Source of the DNA: Legionellaceae bacterium
Lineage (GTDB): Bacteria; Pseudomonadota; Gammaproteobacteria; Legionellales; Legionellaceae
Direction: 5' to 3'
DNA length: 64,000 nucleotides
Assembly: GCA_029210265.1 (NCBI GenBank)
Contig: JARGNP010000011.1
Location: forward strand, 1-64,000
Part shown: positions 9,604 through 18,977 of the stretch, piece after piece
Layout of the letters: every line of letters begins with the position of its first letter
Numbering within the stretch: the first letter of the stretch is position 1
The notes under the pieces: generated by a model
Database searches by the model: none
Told to the model about the DNA's origin: nothing
Seen by the model: only the letters and a program-made list of their open reading frames with translations
Made by a program: the position numbers and the translations under genes

Positions 9604-10274
9604 ACACGGCTTTTATTTTTGCGGCAGGTCGCGGAACCCGCCTTCGCCCTTTAACCGACCGTATTCCAAAAGCGCTCTGCACCGTGGGTGGGATTGCGCT
9701 CATCGACTATCATCTCGAAAAACTCAATCAACATCCTAATATTACACGCGTACTGATTAACCATGCTTTTTTAGGTGATCAGATCCGAAGACATATTCTG
9801 CAAAGCAACTATCCTAACTTAGAGATTATTTATATTCCTGAGCCTCCGGGTGGCCTTCGTACAGGCGGTAGCCTTGTGTATGCCCGTGATAAAATAGGCG
9901 AAAACCCGTTTTTGGCCATCAATGCTGATGTTTTTACGAATTATGATTTTTTACGCATTCAGCTACCCAAAACAAGTTTAGCGCATCTTGTCTTAGTAAA
10001 AACACCGCTCGACCATATGCCCAGTGATTTTGGCTTAACCAGTGCACATTTACTATCCAACTCAGATAAGCAATACACGTTCTCAGGCATTGCGTGCTAT
10101 CACCCCAAACTTTTTGAAAATAAACCTTTAGGCCGTGCAACCATTGCACCCTGGCTGCGTGACGCAACATCCGCCGGCCTTGCTACGGCAGAAATACATT
10201 CAGGTATGTGGTTTGATACAGGAAGTCCCGCTCGACTTGAGCGCGCACGAGCTGCGATAATAGCATCTTGTTAA
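9600..10274 (+). CDS. murU: MurNAc-1-phosphate uridylyltransferase MurU
   Basis: Transfers UMP from UTP to MurNAc-1-phosphate to give UDP-MurNAc, bypassing de novo synthesis by MurA/MurB in cell-wall recycling. The 224 aa form a sugar-nucleotidyltransferase domain with the signature AAGRGTRLRPLTDRIPKALC at residues 8-27, the lysine that contacts UTP phosphates, the INADVFTNYDF metal/substrate segment, and a C-terminal WFDTGSPARL. It is translationally coupled to amgK by a 4-bp overlap. In Pseudomonas this route gives intrinsic fosfomycin tolerance; that is known of the pathway and not shown here. Confidence 0.92.
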   Translation: MNTAFIFAAGRGTRLRPLTDRIPKALCTVGGIALIDYHLEKLNQHPNITRVLINHAFLGDQIRRHILQSNYPNLEIIYIPEPPGGLRTGGSLVYARDKIGENPFLAINADVFTNYDFLRIQLPKTSLAHLVLVKTPLDHMPSDFGLTSAHLLSNSDKQYTFSGIACYHPKLFENKPLGRATIAPWLRDATSAGLATAEIHSGMWFDTGSPARLERARAAIIASC

Positions 10275-10310
10275 CAAGATTTTCCGTCTTTAAAATGCTG
10301 GAGAAACGAA

Positions 10311-11159
10311 GTGACATTTAATGCCTTGTTTATAAACAACCTTGTGCATCACCTTGATATTGCTGGTTTTTTTATACTTATATATTCTCTAGGCCCTATT
10401 GCAAAATTAATTTATGAACTTCCAACAGGCAAAGTGAAGAAACAGTGGAAGATATTAATCGCATTTATTATTTTTTTTATTATATCTTATGCCTATATTT
10501 CTGCCGGGTATCATATTAAACAGCTCTCATTTAATAGAGAAGCGATCTGTCTTGTCTTATTTTTTGGGGCAACGTTTGTTGCGATCGTTAGCCACTTGTC
10601 ATTAAAAACCGCCAGAAATTTAAAACGAATCTCTCTGCTGGAAATAGAAAATATCACCGATCCACTCATGGGTATTTATAATAAACGTTGGCTGGAACAA
10701 AAACTTGTCGATGAATTTTCAAAAGCAAAACGCTACGGAGTCCCTCTCTCAGCACTTATCATGGATATCGATAAGTTTAAAAATATAAACGACACATACG
10801 GGCATGAGGTTGGTGATATGGCATTAAGCAATCTTGGCCACCTTATTCGAACGTCGATTCGTGAACAAGATTTCCCGGTGCGTTTCGGAGGTGACGAAGT
10901 TCTCATCATTTTCCCTTTAACCACGGCTAAAAATGCCATGATCATGGCTGAAAGACTTCGTAAAAGCGTCCAAAAAGCCATGCTTGTTCCTCAAAACATA
11001 AACACCGACACTCCGGCCATTTATGTCACGATAAGTGCGGGTGTGGCACAACTAACAAAAAACATGAGAAGCGAGAAAGAACTTTTAAAACATGCCGATC
11101 ACGCCATGTATCAAGCAAAAAACAATGGGCATAATAGAGTCAGCCTTTACGTCGAATAG
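10311..11159 (+). CDS. Membrane-bound GGDEF-domain protein (GGDEV variant)
   Basis: A 282-aa protein with three hydrophobic N-terminal segments (about 15-37, 47-66 and 78-98) and a C-terminal GGDEF domain (about 115-280). Family members make cyclic di-GMP from two GTP. The A-site reads RFGGDEV instead of GGDEF; Gly-Gly-Asp-Glu are kept but Phe is Val. The inhibitory RxxD I-site (REQD) stands five residues before it, as in product-inhibited cyclases. The domain entry reads DPLMGIYNKR instead of the usual DxLTGLxNRR. Translation starts at a GTG with GGAG upstream. It lies 36 bp after murU and converges on the acidic gene behind it. Confidence 0.85.
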   Translation: MTFNALFINNLVHHLDIAGFFILIYSLGPIAKLIYELPTGKVKKQWKILIAFIIFFIISYAYISAGYHIKQLSFNREAICLVLFFGATFVAIVSHLSLKTARNLKRISLLEIENITDPLMGIYNKRWLEQKLVDEFSKAKRYGVPLSALIMDIDKFKNINDTYGHEVGDMALSNLGHLIRTSIREQDFPVRFGGDEVLIIFPLTTAKNAMIMAERLRKSVQKAMLVPQNINTDTPAIYVTISAGVAQLTKNMRSEKELLKHADHAMYQAKNNGHNRVSLYVE

Positions 11160-11196
11160 TCGAATGGCGATGTTTACTACGCCTTTCAACTCGATA

Positions 11197-12315
11197 TCAC
11201 GAACCTGGCAGCATCGTATCTGTTGAATCTTTATCATCCACAAGATCATCAACACCTGTAGGGCTCGTGGGACCATCCGACATTATCTTGTCATTGTGAT
11301 CGGTTACAACATCTAAATGAGCTTTTAAGCTGGTACTTGGTTTGACATCATGCATCGGAGCTGTAGGCATTTCCAGTTCAAATACAACAGATTTTTCCGG
11401 CTCTGGATCCGCTAGATTAAACACGGTCTCTTCCACAACACTGTTGGCCTGTTCATTGCTCAATTCCGTTGGATTATTCAATGCCGTGCTCAATGCCGTT
11501 TCCAATTCAACGGCAGCGTTCTCATCCCCGGCAGATCTAAATTCGGTTACTGCGGCTCTGATCACTTTAGAATTTTCTTCTATTTCCTCTATCTCGAGTT
11601 CTGCGAGTTCGTCCTCTAGAAATGCGTCTATCTCTTCAGGTGACATGTACTCTATCTCAGCTAACTCTCTATCCAATTCCGCTTGAGCTTCGAGAGACAG
11701 CTCTTCTAGCTCTTCATACTGGCGACTCAATTCCACCCTTTCTTCGGCCGTCAATACCCCCTCGACTTCATCATCGTCGTACATATTTAACCTTGCATCC
11801 ATATCAGCCAAGTCCTCATCTACGCTTAATAGCATAGCTCTTGCATTGGCTTCCTCGACCTCTAGCTCTTCTTGGGCTTGCTTTGTTAAATTCGCTCCCT
11901 CTTCTATCGCTTTATTTAACGCTATCAGCGATTCTTTTTGCCTTTGCAGAAATGCGAGCACATCATCCACATCATCTGAGTCTACATCCAGTTCACCCTG
12001 TAGATCTTCGAGTGTCTCTTCCTCGCCCTTTTCCCCACCCAGACTCTCGAGTAGGGCCTCGAACTCTTGATCTTCGCTTTCATCCCCACCTACAACTCGA
12101 GCCTGAATTGCCGCAAGCCTCCTATTTATATCAACCATATCAACCTTGGATTTTGCTACAGGCGGAGCATCATCCGTCATATGCATAGGCGACACGACTT
12201 CCGAATCCGATAATATCTCTGTCGTATCTATCGCGGCAGTATCTTTCTTCGGTTTTTTCCCAAGAACAAAATTCTTCAATCGTTTAAGTTTACTCTTGCT
12301 CTTATTCTTAGCCAT
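11197..12315 (-). CDS. Acidic coiled-coil protein, unknown function
   Basis: Not recognised. The 372 aa start with a strongly basic stretch (KNKSKSKLKRLKNFVLGKKPKK, described by position 3-24), followed by a Glu/Asp-rich middle (about 75-255) with long predicted coiled coil such as EELEELSLEAQAELDRELAE, and a polar tail. There is no signal peptide, membrane segment or known catalytic motif. Basic N-terminus plus acidic coiled coil is common among Legionellales effector candidates, but no secretion signal was shown. SD GAGGTG precedes the ATG. A promoter-type motif shared with other genes of this kind lies 63 nt upstream. Real coding is supported by the strong SD and uninterrupted frame. Confidence 0.6.
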   Translation of the reverse strand: MAKNKSKSKLKRLKNFVLGKKPKKDTAAIDTTEILSDSEVVSPMHMTDDAPPVAKSKVDMVDINRRLAAIQARVVGGDESEDQEFEALLESLGGEKGEEETLEDLQGELDVDSDDVDDVLAFLQRQKESLIALNKAIEEGANLTKQAQEELEVEEANARAMLLSVDEDLADMDARLNMYDDDEVEGVLTAEERVELSRQYEELEELSLEAQAELDRELAEIEYMSPEEIDAFLEDELAELEIEEIEENSKVIRAAVTEFRSAGDENAAVELETALSTALNNPTELSNEQANSVVEETVFNLADPEPEKSVVFELEMPTAPMHDVKPSTSLKAHLDVVTDHNDKIMSDGPTSPTGVDDLVDDKDSTDTMLPGS

Positions 12316-12377
12316 ATTTACACCTCTATAAAAAACCTATAAACCATCGAAGGCACCTAAGTCCCTTCGCAGGCTTT

Positions 12378-12402
12378 GTTATAGATTAATTATAGACCAA
12401 AA
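12378..12402 (-). promoter_or_regulatory. TTGGTCTA-type upstream motif, copy 1
   Basis: Reading on the minus strand, TTTTGGTCTATAATTAATC is followed directly by TATAAC, 63 nt before the start of the acidic coiled-coil gene. The first 19 bases match the motif at 18890-18913 at 18 positions. No canonical -35 is visible at 16-18 bp from TATAAC. Confidence 0.5.
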
Positions 12403-12520
12403 CCAGGCCTATTACCTTACATCAAGCCTTAACTTGGCTCTAAATGGTGGCTTTTAGGCCGTGGAGGCAGGTGTGTTTGAGACAAAAAAAGACCGTCTTG
12501 TGTAAAAAACGTCAAAACCA

Positions 12521-13192
12521 TCACGCCGCAGGCGCAACATCAACATCGGGAGTTTGCGTTTGCGCAGGCAGTTTAATTTGTACAAACTCAACCGATACGC
12601 CATTCACATGCTTATCAAAATATGATTTCAATCCACCGTCTTTCGCCTCAACGGCTTGTTTAAACTCATCTAATTTAACACGCAGCGGTTGGCCATCCGC
12701 ACTGGTTTTAATCTCGCCCGCTTCCGTAGCTTGATATATAAATGGGGCACGGAATAACAGCCCGTTTCGTGCAAACCAGGCATGAAACGAAACATCTAAT
12801 CGCGCCGTGTCTTCGGCATCAGCAGCTTCGTTATTAACCATGTACCCACGATTGAGCTCTTCTTCCGCACCAAAATCAATGCCGATCGCAACATTTTCTA
12901 TCGGTGCTACAGGCTGATCTTTTTCTACCGTAAGCGCACGCTGCACACTTGCATTAGCATAATCAGTCAATGGCTGCTCACCACGCCAGGGATTGGTGGC
13001 AGACTCCATACCTGATTCAACTTCATCAGCATAAGCCTGAAATTTAGCCACCAGTGGTTGAAACTTACCTTGAAGATTTCGCCGAGTTAATAACGCCTCA
13101 AACTGCTCTGATAAATACGCCGCAGCCTCAGGCGTGCTCGCCAAATCCATACACTCTATCAAGATTTCTTTAGAGGGTAGTAGTTCTGCCAT
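12521..13192 (-). CDS. Hypothetical protein downstream of fadE
   Basis: Not recognised. A 223-aa soluble, acidic protein without signal peptide or membrane segments. It has a helical N-terminal half (SKEILIECMDLASTPEAAAY...) and a more beta-like centre (LDVSFHAWFARNGLLFRAPFIYQ at about 128-150), and ends in a Pro/Ala/Asp tail. SD AGGAG precedes the ATG, and the frame is clean. It begins 47 bp after the fadE stop on the same strand, so co-transcription is possible but does not define a role. A T-run at 12484-12490 follows it, without a convincing hairpin. Confidence 0.55.
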   Translation of the reverse strand: MAELLPSKEILIECMDLASTPEAAAYLSEQFEALLTRRNLQGKFQPLVAKFQAYADEVESGMESATNPWRGEQPLTDYANASVQRALTVEKDQPVAPIENVAIGIDFGAEEELNRGYMVNNEAADAEDTARLDVSFHAWFARNGLLFRAPFIYQATEAGEIKTSADGQPLRVKLDEFKQAVEAKDGGLKSYFDKHVNGVSVEFVQIKLPAQTQTPDVDVAPAA

Positions 13193-13239
13193 CCTGCTCT
13201 CCTGTGCTTAGCGCAATATCATGATTAATAAAAAATTAA

Positions 13240-15684
13240 TTAATCCAGTGGATTTGTATAATCCCCAATCACCGAAGAAAAGCTTTTCTTCTTCATAGAG
13301 TCTAGCGTAAATTCATCCACTTGGATCGCATCCCAACGAGCACGTTCAACCGCAAGAATCGCATTCATCTCATCTTCTGTGATTTTACCGCTTTCAACTT
13401 GTTCAGCCAATTTTTCTTTTATATTGCCCGACTTCATACGTTTTGCACCATCCAACTTACGATACAACGGTGCGGCTTCAGCAAATGCTTGAAATGCTTC
13501 TTCAACGCGATCAACCGGTTGATTGGGATCGCCACTCAGATAAAGTCCAGACTTTAAGCTATCCCGATAGGCATTATTTTGTGTCATCAGCTTGGTTAAA
13601 GCATGATCTAACTTATCGCTTGGGTACGGCATGCCTCCACCCAACGGAAAAGCCACTAAGCGCATCACGCCACCGATTATTTTAGACGGAAAGTTTCGGC
13701 ACAACCCAAGCAACGCTTCCGACGCATGATGAAAACAATACGCCAGCGCCCAACGTGCATGCAATAGATCCGCCTTATCACTACCTCGTTCTTCGACTTG
13801 TCGCAACACCGCCATGGCTAAATACAAATAAGACAGGCCATCACCTAACCGCGCCGACAACCGCTCTTTTCGCTTTAAATCGCCACCTAAAACAATCAAC
13901 GAACAATCTGCAAGCCATGACATCGCATAACTCAGACGTGAAAGACGCTGACATTCACGTTTGAGCGGATGCTTCTTCGGTACGCTAATCAAGCCCCCAC
14001 CGGTCCAAGCCGCACACATCGCTTTAGCCATATTACGTGCAAAATATTGAACATGCTTACCCAATAAATTTTGAAATGCTTTTGGGTCATTATTAGCAAT
14101 CGCATAAAACTCATCCCGTAAATACGGGTGACACGCCATCGAGCCTTGTCCAAAAATTAACAAATTTCGGGTCATGATATTAGCCCCCTCAACCGTCACA
14201 GAAATAGGAATTCCTTGATAAAAATTACTCAAATAATTACGAGGTCCCACCACAACTGCGCGACCACCGTGCACATCCATTGCTGAGTTTAAAATTTTTC
14301 GTGGTAATTCAGTATTAAAATATTTGGTAATCGCCGAAGCAACCGAGGGCTTTTTGCCCTCGTTTACGGCCGCAACCGTTAATAAACGCGTGGCCATGAC
14401 CAAATAATTTAAACCTGCGATTTCAGCCAGTTTTTCTTCAATCCCTTCAAATTGCGCAAGCTCCACCGAAAACTGACGACGTAAACGCGAAAAGGCACCC
14501 GTGGTCAAATAAGCCACCGATGACGACGCGGCACCCAGCGCCGGTAAAGAAATAGAGCGCCCAATCGACAAGCACTCAACCAGCATTTGCCAGCCTCGCC
14601 CCGCTTCTTTTTGACCACCAATAATACTGGTTATCGGCGCAAAGACATCTTCACCCCGAATCGTCCCGTTCATAAACGGCTGTTCTGCTGGCAAATGCCT
14701 GTTTCCAATCTCTAAATTTTCAGAATCGCGTGGAATCAATAAACACGTAATCCCTTCATTTCCTTTACCTTTAAGCAGGCCATCTGGATCTTTTAAATCG
14801 ACAGCAAGCCCAATCAACGTTGCGACAGGCGCCAACGTTATCCAGCGCTTATTCAGCGTTAAACGCACCCCCAACACTTTCTCGCCTTTAATTTCACGCT
14901 CAATCACCACCGCTTCAGATTGAATTGAAGTCGCATCACTGCCGGCCTCGGGCTCAGTTAGTGCAAAACAAGGAATTTCTTCACCGCAGGCTAACCGCGG
15001 CAAGTAATAATCTTTTTGTTCTTCCGTCCCGTAGTGCTGGAGCAACTCACCCGGCCCAAGCGAATTAGGCACCATCACGCTTACCGCCGCCACACCCGAA
15101 CGGCTCGCAATTTTCATCACAACATCAGAATGCCCACGCCCTGAAAAGCCTTTACCACCGTATTTTTTATCAATCACCAAGCCAAAAAACCCTTTGGCTT
15201 TCATATAATCCCAAACGTTTTTAGGTAAATCTTGTGCCTGAGTAATTTCCCAGTCATCCACCATGCCGCACAACGTCTCCGTCTCGTTATCTAGAAATGC
15301 TTGTTCGTCATCCGTCAACAAAGTCTTGATTTTGGATAAAGCTTTCCAATCAGGCTCACCTCGAAAAATAGATTCCTCAATCCAGGTATCCCCTGCATTT
15401 AAAGCCTCTTCTTCGGTTTTAGATAATTTAGGAATCGCTTTTTTTGCGCGTTTAAAAATAAAACCACCAAGCATATTCTGAACAACAGGCAAACGCTGAA
15501 GCGCAATAATTCCGGGAATTTCGAGCCATAATAAAATTCCAGGTAGCCATGACAAGCCCACCACCGTGGCCAACAACAAATAAACTATACTTCCAATTTC
15601 CCATACCATGGCTTTTTCACCACGTGCTAATACAATCAACGTAAACGCTATATATAAAAGAAATAATACGATTGCCATATCCAT
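13240..15684 (-). CDS. fadE: Acyl-CoA dehydrogenase FadE
   Basis: Flavoenzyme that performs the first step of fatty-acid beta-oxidation, acyl-CoA to trans-2-enoyl-CoA. At 814 aa it has the length of E. coli FadE. N-terminal hydrophobic segments (3-20 and 28-55) anchor it to the membrane. The catalytic core at about 90-520 shows CFALTEPEAGSDATSIQSEA (acyl-CoA dehydrogenase signature 1) and a DVHGGRAVVVGPRN loop, followed by the FadE-type C-terminal domain. SD AAGGA lies before ATG 15684. It stands among genes of unknown function and is not linked to other fad genes. Confidence 0.93.
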   Translation of the reverse strand: MDMAIVLFLLYIAFTLIVLARGEKAMVWEIGSIVYLLLATVVGLSWLPGILLWLEIPGIIALQRLPVVQNMLGGFIFKRAKKAIPKLSKTEEEALNAGDTWIEESIFRGEPDWKALSKIKTLLTDDEQAFLDNETETLCGMVDDWEITQAQDLPKNVWDYMKAKGFFGLVIDKKYGGKGFSGRGHSDVVMKIASRSGVAAVSVMVPNSLGPGELLQHYGTEEQKDYYLPRLACGEEIPCFALTEPEAGSDATSIQSEAVVIEREIKGEKVLGVRLTLNKRWITLAPVATLIGLAVDLKDPDGLLKGKGNEGITCLLIPRDSENLEIGNRHLPAEQPFMNGTIRGEDVFAPITSIIGGQKEAGRGWQMLVECLSIGRSISLPALGAASSSVAYLTTGAFSRLRRQFSVELAQFEGIEEKLAEIAGLNYLVMATRLLTVAAVNEGKKPSVASAITKYFNTELPRKILNSAMDVHGGRAVVVGPRNYLSNFYQGIPISVTVEGANIMTRNLLIFGQGSMACHPYLRDEFYAIANNDPKAFQNLLGKHVQYFARNMAKAMCAAWTGGGLISVPKKHPLKRECQRLSRLSYAMSWLADCSLIVLGGDLKRKERLSARLGDGLSYLYLAMAVLRQVEERGSDKADLLHARWALAYCFHHASEALLGLCRNFPSKIIGGVMRLVAFPLGGGMPYPSDKLDHALTKLMTQNNAYRDSLKSGLYLSGDPNQPVDRVEEAFQAFAEAAPLYRKLDGAKRMKSGNIKEKLAEQVESGKITEDEMNAILAVERARWDAIQVDEFTLDSMKKKSFSSVIGDYTNPLD

Positions 15685-15815
15685 GTGTCCTTAATCCATT
15701 CGCAGTGAAAACTCGACGACCAGCCCAGGGGGCACTAACCTTCGAGTATATACTGCGTGAAATCAGAAGACCAATGCCTATGAACAAACATTCTAAACAA
15801 ACATTCTAACAAACG

Positions 15816-18248
15816 TTATTTGAGCCGCACGGACTCTTCATCATCAGAGTCAAGAGAGTTATCAGAAGTCTCAGACACACCCAGAGAAGCATTCTTTTCA
15901 TTCGTCGCAAGTTGCTCATAACCACTCGCGCTGCTTATTGAACTTTCGACTGAAGTTCTCGCGGTTGGCGTAGGGCTCGGCGGAGAAGTCATCGGTATAT
16001 CAACATTTTTCTGTGCTGGCCCTTTATTCCCAGCTGTCGCTGATACGCCAGAGCCGAGTCCCGTTAGAGCATTGGCCGCTGCGCACCACATAGTCAGTGA
16101 TGCACCGTCTGTAATAGGCGTAAATAAAATAGCTCCTATTCCCAGTATAGCCAAAGGAATCACCGCCGCAGTTGCTTTCGCCACGTCACCAGCCGAGTAG
16201 CCTTTGCCTGAGCTAGCCTTTGGAGTAGACGGTGGAGTCGTCGGTATTGAGCGTTGCTGTTGACGCTGTTGGGCCACAGGTGGTGGTGTCCGCTCTTGTT
16301 GTTGATGCTGGTGCTCAACTTCAGGTGCAGGTGTTTGCTCAACTTCAGGCTGTGTTCGTGGCGGTGGCCTCCACTGCTGTTGTTGCTCAAGCGTTTCTTG
16401 CTCTTGCAACAGCCCCGCGTACAAACGATCTAGCTCAGCCTGTTCTTGCGTAAAATCTGCATTAGGATTAACCCTCTCATCAAGCTCAGCCTGCAATTGT
16501 GCATGCTCTACAAAATCCTGAGCAAGCAGCTCCGGCGTGAGCAGTTCTTGTTCCTCAAATGATTGTTCTAAAGCATCATTATCAAAACTGCCACCCGTAT
16601 AATCCTCCTCACTCATTTCACTGCTATCATCAGGGAAGTCTTCCAGTTGCTGGCTCTCCTGCTGCAGGAGCCTCTGTTGATCTGTCAGCAGTACATTTAA
16701 ATCTTGTTCAAGTAAAGCTTGCTTTCCCGTAAAATCTTTATCAGGCTTTAATTCATGCCCCGCCTCAAGGCTAGCCAGCTCAGCACGCTTCACTGCAATC
16801 TCCTGATTCACACTCTCAAGTTCGGTGAGCTCCGATTGCCCAGCCATTTCTTGCTTAGCTGCCTTAAGCGCTTGGTCTGCTGATTTTTTGCCTAGGACAG
16901 CCTGACCCGCCTTTCGAGCTGCAAGCTTTGCTTCCTCAGGAGAGCCCTTCTTATTGAGAACTTTTTTCTCAGCCTTCGCGGCTGCCTTCTTCGCAGCAGG
17001 ATCATCTTGGATTGCCTTATCACTTGTTTCTAGGCTTTTTTGCCCAGCTTCTCTTGCTGCTGTTGCATTTTGTTCTTGAGTCCCCCCATTGGCGCTTGCC
17101 ATATTGGCTGCCGCCAAAGCAGCGTCCATAGCCGCTTGATCTTGATAAATCGCCGCATTAACTTCAGCATGCTCAGCCGTCGCCGCCGCCACGTCTGCCG
17201 GACTCGCCCCATGGGCCTCTAAACTAAAATCTGCCGTGGGCTTCGTCTGTGCAAATATGCTTTTGTTAAGAAACAGGCCTTTATAGGCAACCAATGCGCC
17301 TCCTTTAACCGCCGCAAAGGCAACATTGCCCACGAATCTCGTGGCGCGAATAGCTAACTCTGGAGCTCTCGCCGCAAGCTTCACTGCATCAAACACCATA
17401 CCTAAAACATTACCCGTGATCTTAACTGCTGCTATTCCTGAGGCCCTCATTGCTAAACCGAGCAGCTCTCCGGGGCTTTCTGCCAGTGCCATTGTTGTAA
17501 AAATTTCTGCTACATTACCAATAATCCCTACCACACCTTTACGCTTATGTAAAAACTTCGGTGTGAAAAAAGCTTTCTTTGGTAAATTCCCACGCTCAAC
17601 AAAGGGCAAAGGAATGCCCAAAGGCCCAGGTATTGTTGTCAACGATCGTCCTGAACCTAAGAAAATACTCCCAATGTCACTTGCTCCGGAAGTAAACGGC
17701 TTGCCCATGTCCGTTAACAAGCTATCTTTGGTACCCACAACGCTTTTGGGATCCCCAAACAACATACCTCGTTTTTCAGTAAATCCTTCCACAGCTTCCA
17801 TAAGGCTTCTATCTTCGTTGGCCATGCCCCCAACATTGGTTCCAAAATTCGTATCCATGGTTTCATGAAGTTTATTTTGTGCTGCTAAAAGTTTCTGCTG
17901 AGCTTGTTGAATCGCTTTTTCTTCTTTAGAAAAGCCCCCAAGAAATCGGGGCAATCCTGTAAAATTAGTACGTAAACCTGTGTAATCTCGCTCTATGGCA
18001 CGGCCATACATCGATTTGCCTTCATAACCACTACGACGAACCTCACTGCGAGTTTTTTTCGTTGCTTCTTTTAAATTATCTGGTGTTGACAACTCCATTG
18101 ATTTATCAAAATTTTTCCCTTTTTTGCTGTTAGGCCAATCAGGATCGTTCGCTACTCTCAAATCTCTAAAGGCTTGAGCCGCTTCCATCACCGCTTTTTT
18201 CTGGGCTTCAATTTGTCTAATAACTACGTTATCTACCTGCTTAGCCAT
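15816..18248 (-). CDS. Large Gln/Ala-rich protein with membrane-type segments, unknown function
   Basis: Not recognised. The ATG at 18248 (SD GTGGAG, 8 nt spacing) gives 810 aa; a GTG three codons upstream is possible. Residues 1-200 are charged and Lys-rich. Residues 225-340 are Ala/Gly-rich and hydrophobic (IGNVAEIFTTMALAESPGEL onward). Residues 400-480 are Lys/Ala-rich. Around 500-640 a 32-aa unit occurs twice (P-D/N-x-DFT..QA.L...L..LL..Q..L.QQ), then come Pro/Gln-rich sequence and a hydrophobic segment near 710-735, ending in an acidic tail. There is no signal peptide. The architecture resembles Legionellales effector candidates, which is only an inference. Confidence 0.6.
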   Translation of the reverse strand: MAKQVDNVVIRQIEAQKKAVMEAAQAFRDLRVANDPDWPNSKKGKNFDKSMELSTPDNLKEATKKTRSEVRRSGYEGKSMYGRAIERDYTGLRTNFTGLPRFLGGFSKEEKAIQQAQQKLLAAQNKLHETMDTNFGTNVGGMANEDRSLMEAVEGFTEKRGMLFGDPKSVVGTKDSLLTDMGKPFTSGASDIGSIFLGSGRSLTTIPGPLGIPLPFVERGNLPKKAFFTPKFLHKRKGVVGIIGNVAEIFTTMALAESPGELLGLAMRASGIAAVKITGNVLGMVFDAVKLAARAPELAIRATRFVGNVAFAAVKGGALVAYKGLFLNKSIFAQTKPTADFSLEAHGASPADVAAATAEHAEVNAAIYQDQAAMDAALAAANMASANGGTQEQNATAAREAGQKSLETSDKAIQDDPAAKKAAAKAEKKVLNKKGSPEEAKLAARKAGQAVLGKKSADQALKAAKQEMAGQSELTELESVNQEIAVKRAELASLEAGHELKPDKDFTGKQALLEQDLNVLLTDQQRLLQQESQQLEDFPDDSSEMSEEDYTGGSFDNDALEQSFEEQELLTPELLAQDFVEHAQLQAELDERVNPNADFTQEQAELDRLYAGLLQEQETLEQQQQWRPPPRTQPEVEQTPAPEVEHQHQQQERTPPPVAQQRQQQRSIPTTPPSTPKASSGKGYSAGDVAKATAAVIPLAILGIGAILFTPITDGASLTMWCAAANALTGLGSGVSATAGNKGPAQKNVDIPMTSPPSPTPTARTSVESSISSASGYEQLATNEKNASLGVSETSDNSLDSDDEESVRLK

Positions 18249-18336
18249 ATCAATCACTCCACTGAATCACTCGATATCAAAGCTTTCTATTAGATAATTT
18301 ATATTATTGATATCATGCGATTGTATATTACATGCG

Positions 18337-18367
18337 TTAAGTATAGGTTCGATCTGACCAAATTCAA
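18337..18367 (-). promoter_or_regulatory. Probable sigma-70 promoter with TTTGGTC element
   Basis: On the minus strand TTGAAT (18367-18362) and TATACT (18345-18340) are 16 bp apart, about 90 nt before the 810-aa gene. TTTGGTC abuts the -35 element and is 10 nt from TATACT, echoing part of the motif seen upstream of other unknown genes in the window; the following TA of that motif is missing here. Confidence 0.5.
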
Positions 18368-18376
18368 GCCAAATAT

Positions 18377-18823
18377 CTAAGAAGGCTTATGGCCATCAAC
18401 CTCATTAGAAATATCCTGAGCTTGCTCAGAAGGTTGATCATCCTTCACAACGGGCTGAAATAGCGCGTGTGCCTCACGATCATGTGTTGGAAATAAAGAC
18501 GCAACACCGGCCAAAAGTACTCTATCTGTGGTCTCTTTTACGGACACTCCTGCTTTCTTGCAGGCTTTAAATTCACGCGCACTCTGTTTAGCTGCATCAA
18601 CATCCTGCTGAACCGCCCCGATCAACGGTATTTTTCCTGCGTTAATAAAAGCCATCACTCGCACATCTTGAGCGCTCTTATAATGCTCAGAGCTTTTGGG
18701 TGGCAGAGGCCTGCATCTTGCTAACGCTTCCGACCCGGCTTGTTTGGCCTCGGGATGATTCATAATCGCTTTGTAAAGTGCTTGTTTAAGAAGTATTGAT
18801 CTTTTTTTATCATGGTTATTCAT
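18377..18823 (-). CDS. Hypothetical protein, 148 aa
   Basis: Not recognised. A small, basic-to-neutral protein with a helical N-terminal half (SILLKQALYKAIMNHPEAKQ) and a middle with CRPLPPKSSEHYKSAQDVRV, then AAKQSAREFKACKKAGVSVK. The tail is acidic and polar. It has no signal peptide or transmembrane segment. A good SD (TAGGAGA) stands 8-9 nt before the ATG. It lies 128 nt downstream of the start side of the 810-aa gene, on the same strand but with its own upstream motif at 18890-18913, so it is probably transcribed independently. Confidence 0.55.
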   Translation of the reverse strand: MNNHDKKRSILLKQALYKAIMNHPEAKQAGSEALARCRPLPPKSSEHYKSAQDVRVMAFINAGKIPLIGAVQQDVDAAKQSAREFKACKKAGVSVKETTDRVLLAGVASLFPTHDREAHALFQPVVKDDQPSEQAQDISNEVDGHKPS

Positions 18824-18889
18824 ACATATTCTCCTAAATCACCTAAAATACCCTAGCAAAAAGCGCATGCAGCGTATTTACAATCATAA

Positions 18890-18913
18890 CTTATGATTAA
18901 TTATAGAACAAAA
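18890..18913 (-). promoter_or_regulatory. TTGGTCTA-type upstream motif, copy 2
   Basis: On the minus strand TTTTGTTCTATAATTAATC is followed by ATAAG, 67 nt before the 148-aa gene. It is nearly identical to the copy at 12378-12402, although the downstream genes and surrounding DNA are unrelated. Confidence 0.5.
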
Positions 18914-18937
18914 TAGTGGGCATGTAAGATTCTTTTG

Positions 18938-18977
18938 CTGGATCCCGCGGACAAGCGGCGGAACGTAGACGATGACG
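18938..18977. repeat. Degenerate palindromic repeat (CTGGATCCCGCGG type)
   Basis: CTGGATCCCGCGGACAAGC followed by a decayed right arm and GATGACGG. It resembles short palindromic elements of the form CTGGATCCCGCGG...CCGCGGGATGACGG that are dispersed in several intracellular proteobacteria (recalled, not searched). It lies in the 449-bp gene-free stretch 18824-19272. A shorter relative is at 20191-20221. Confidence 0.4.

Noticed and set aside
11622-12188. Plus-strand Leu/Pro/Ser-rich frames
   Set aside because: Shadows of the acidic coiled-coil gene on the minus strand, which has an SD and an upstream motif.
12484-12520. Possible terminator behind the 223-aa gene
   Set aside because: There is a T-run on the minus strand but the hairpin AAGAC/GTCTT is only 4-5 bp.
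17326-17868. 180-residue plus-strand frame
   Set aside because: Antisense to the 810-aa gene, low-complexity composition and no SD.
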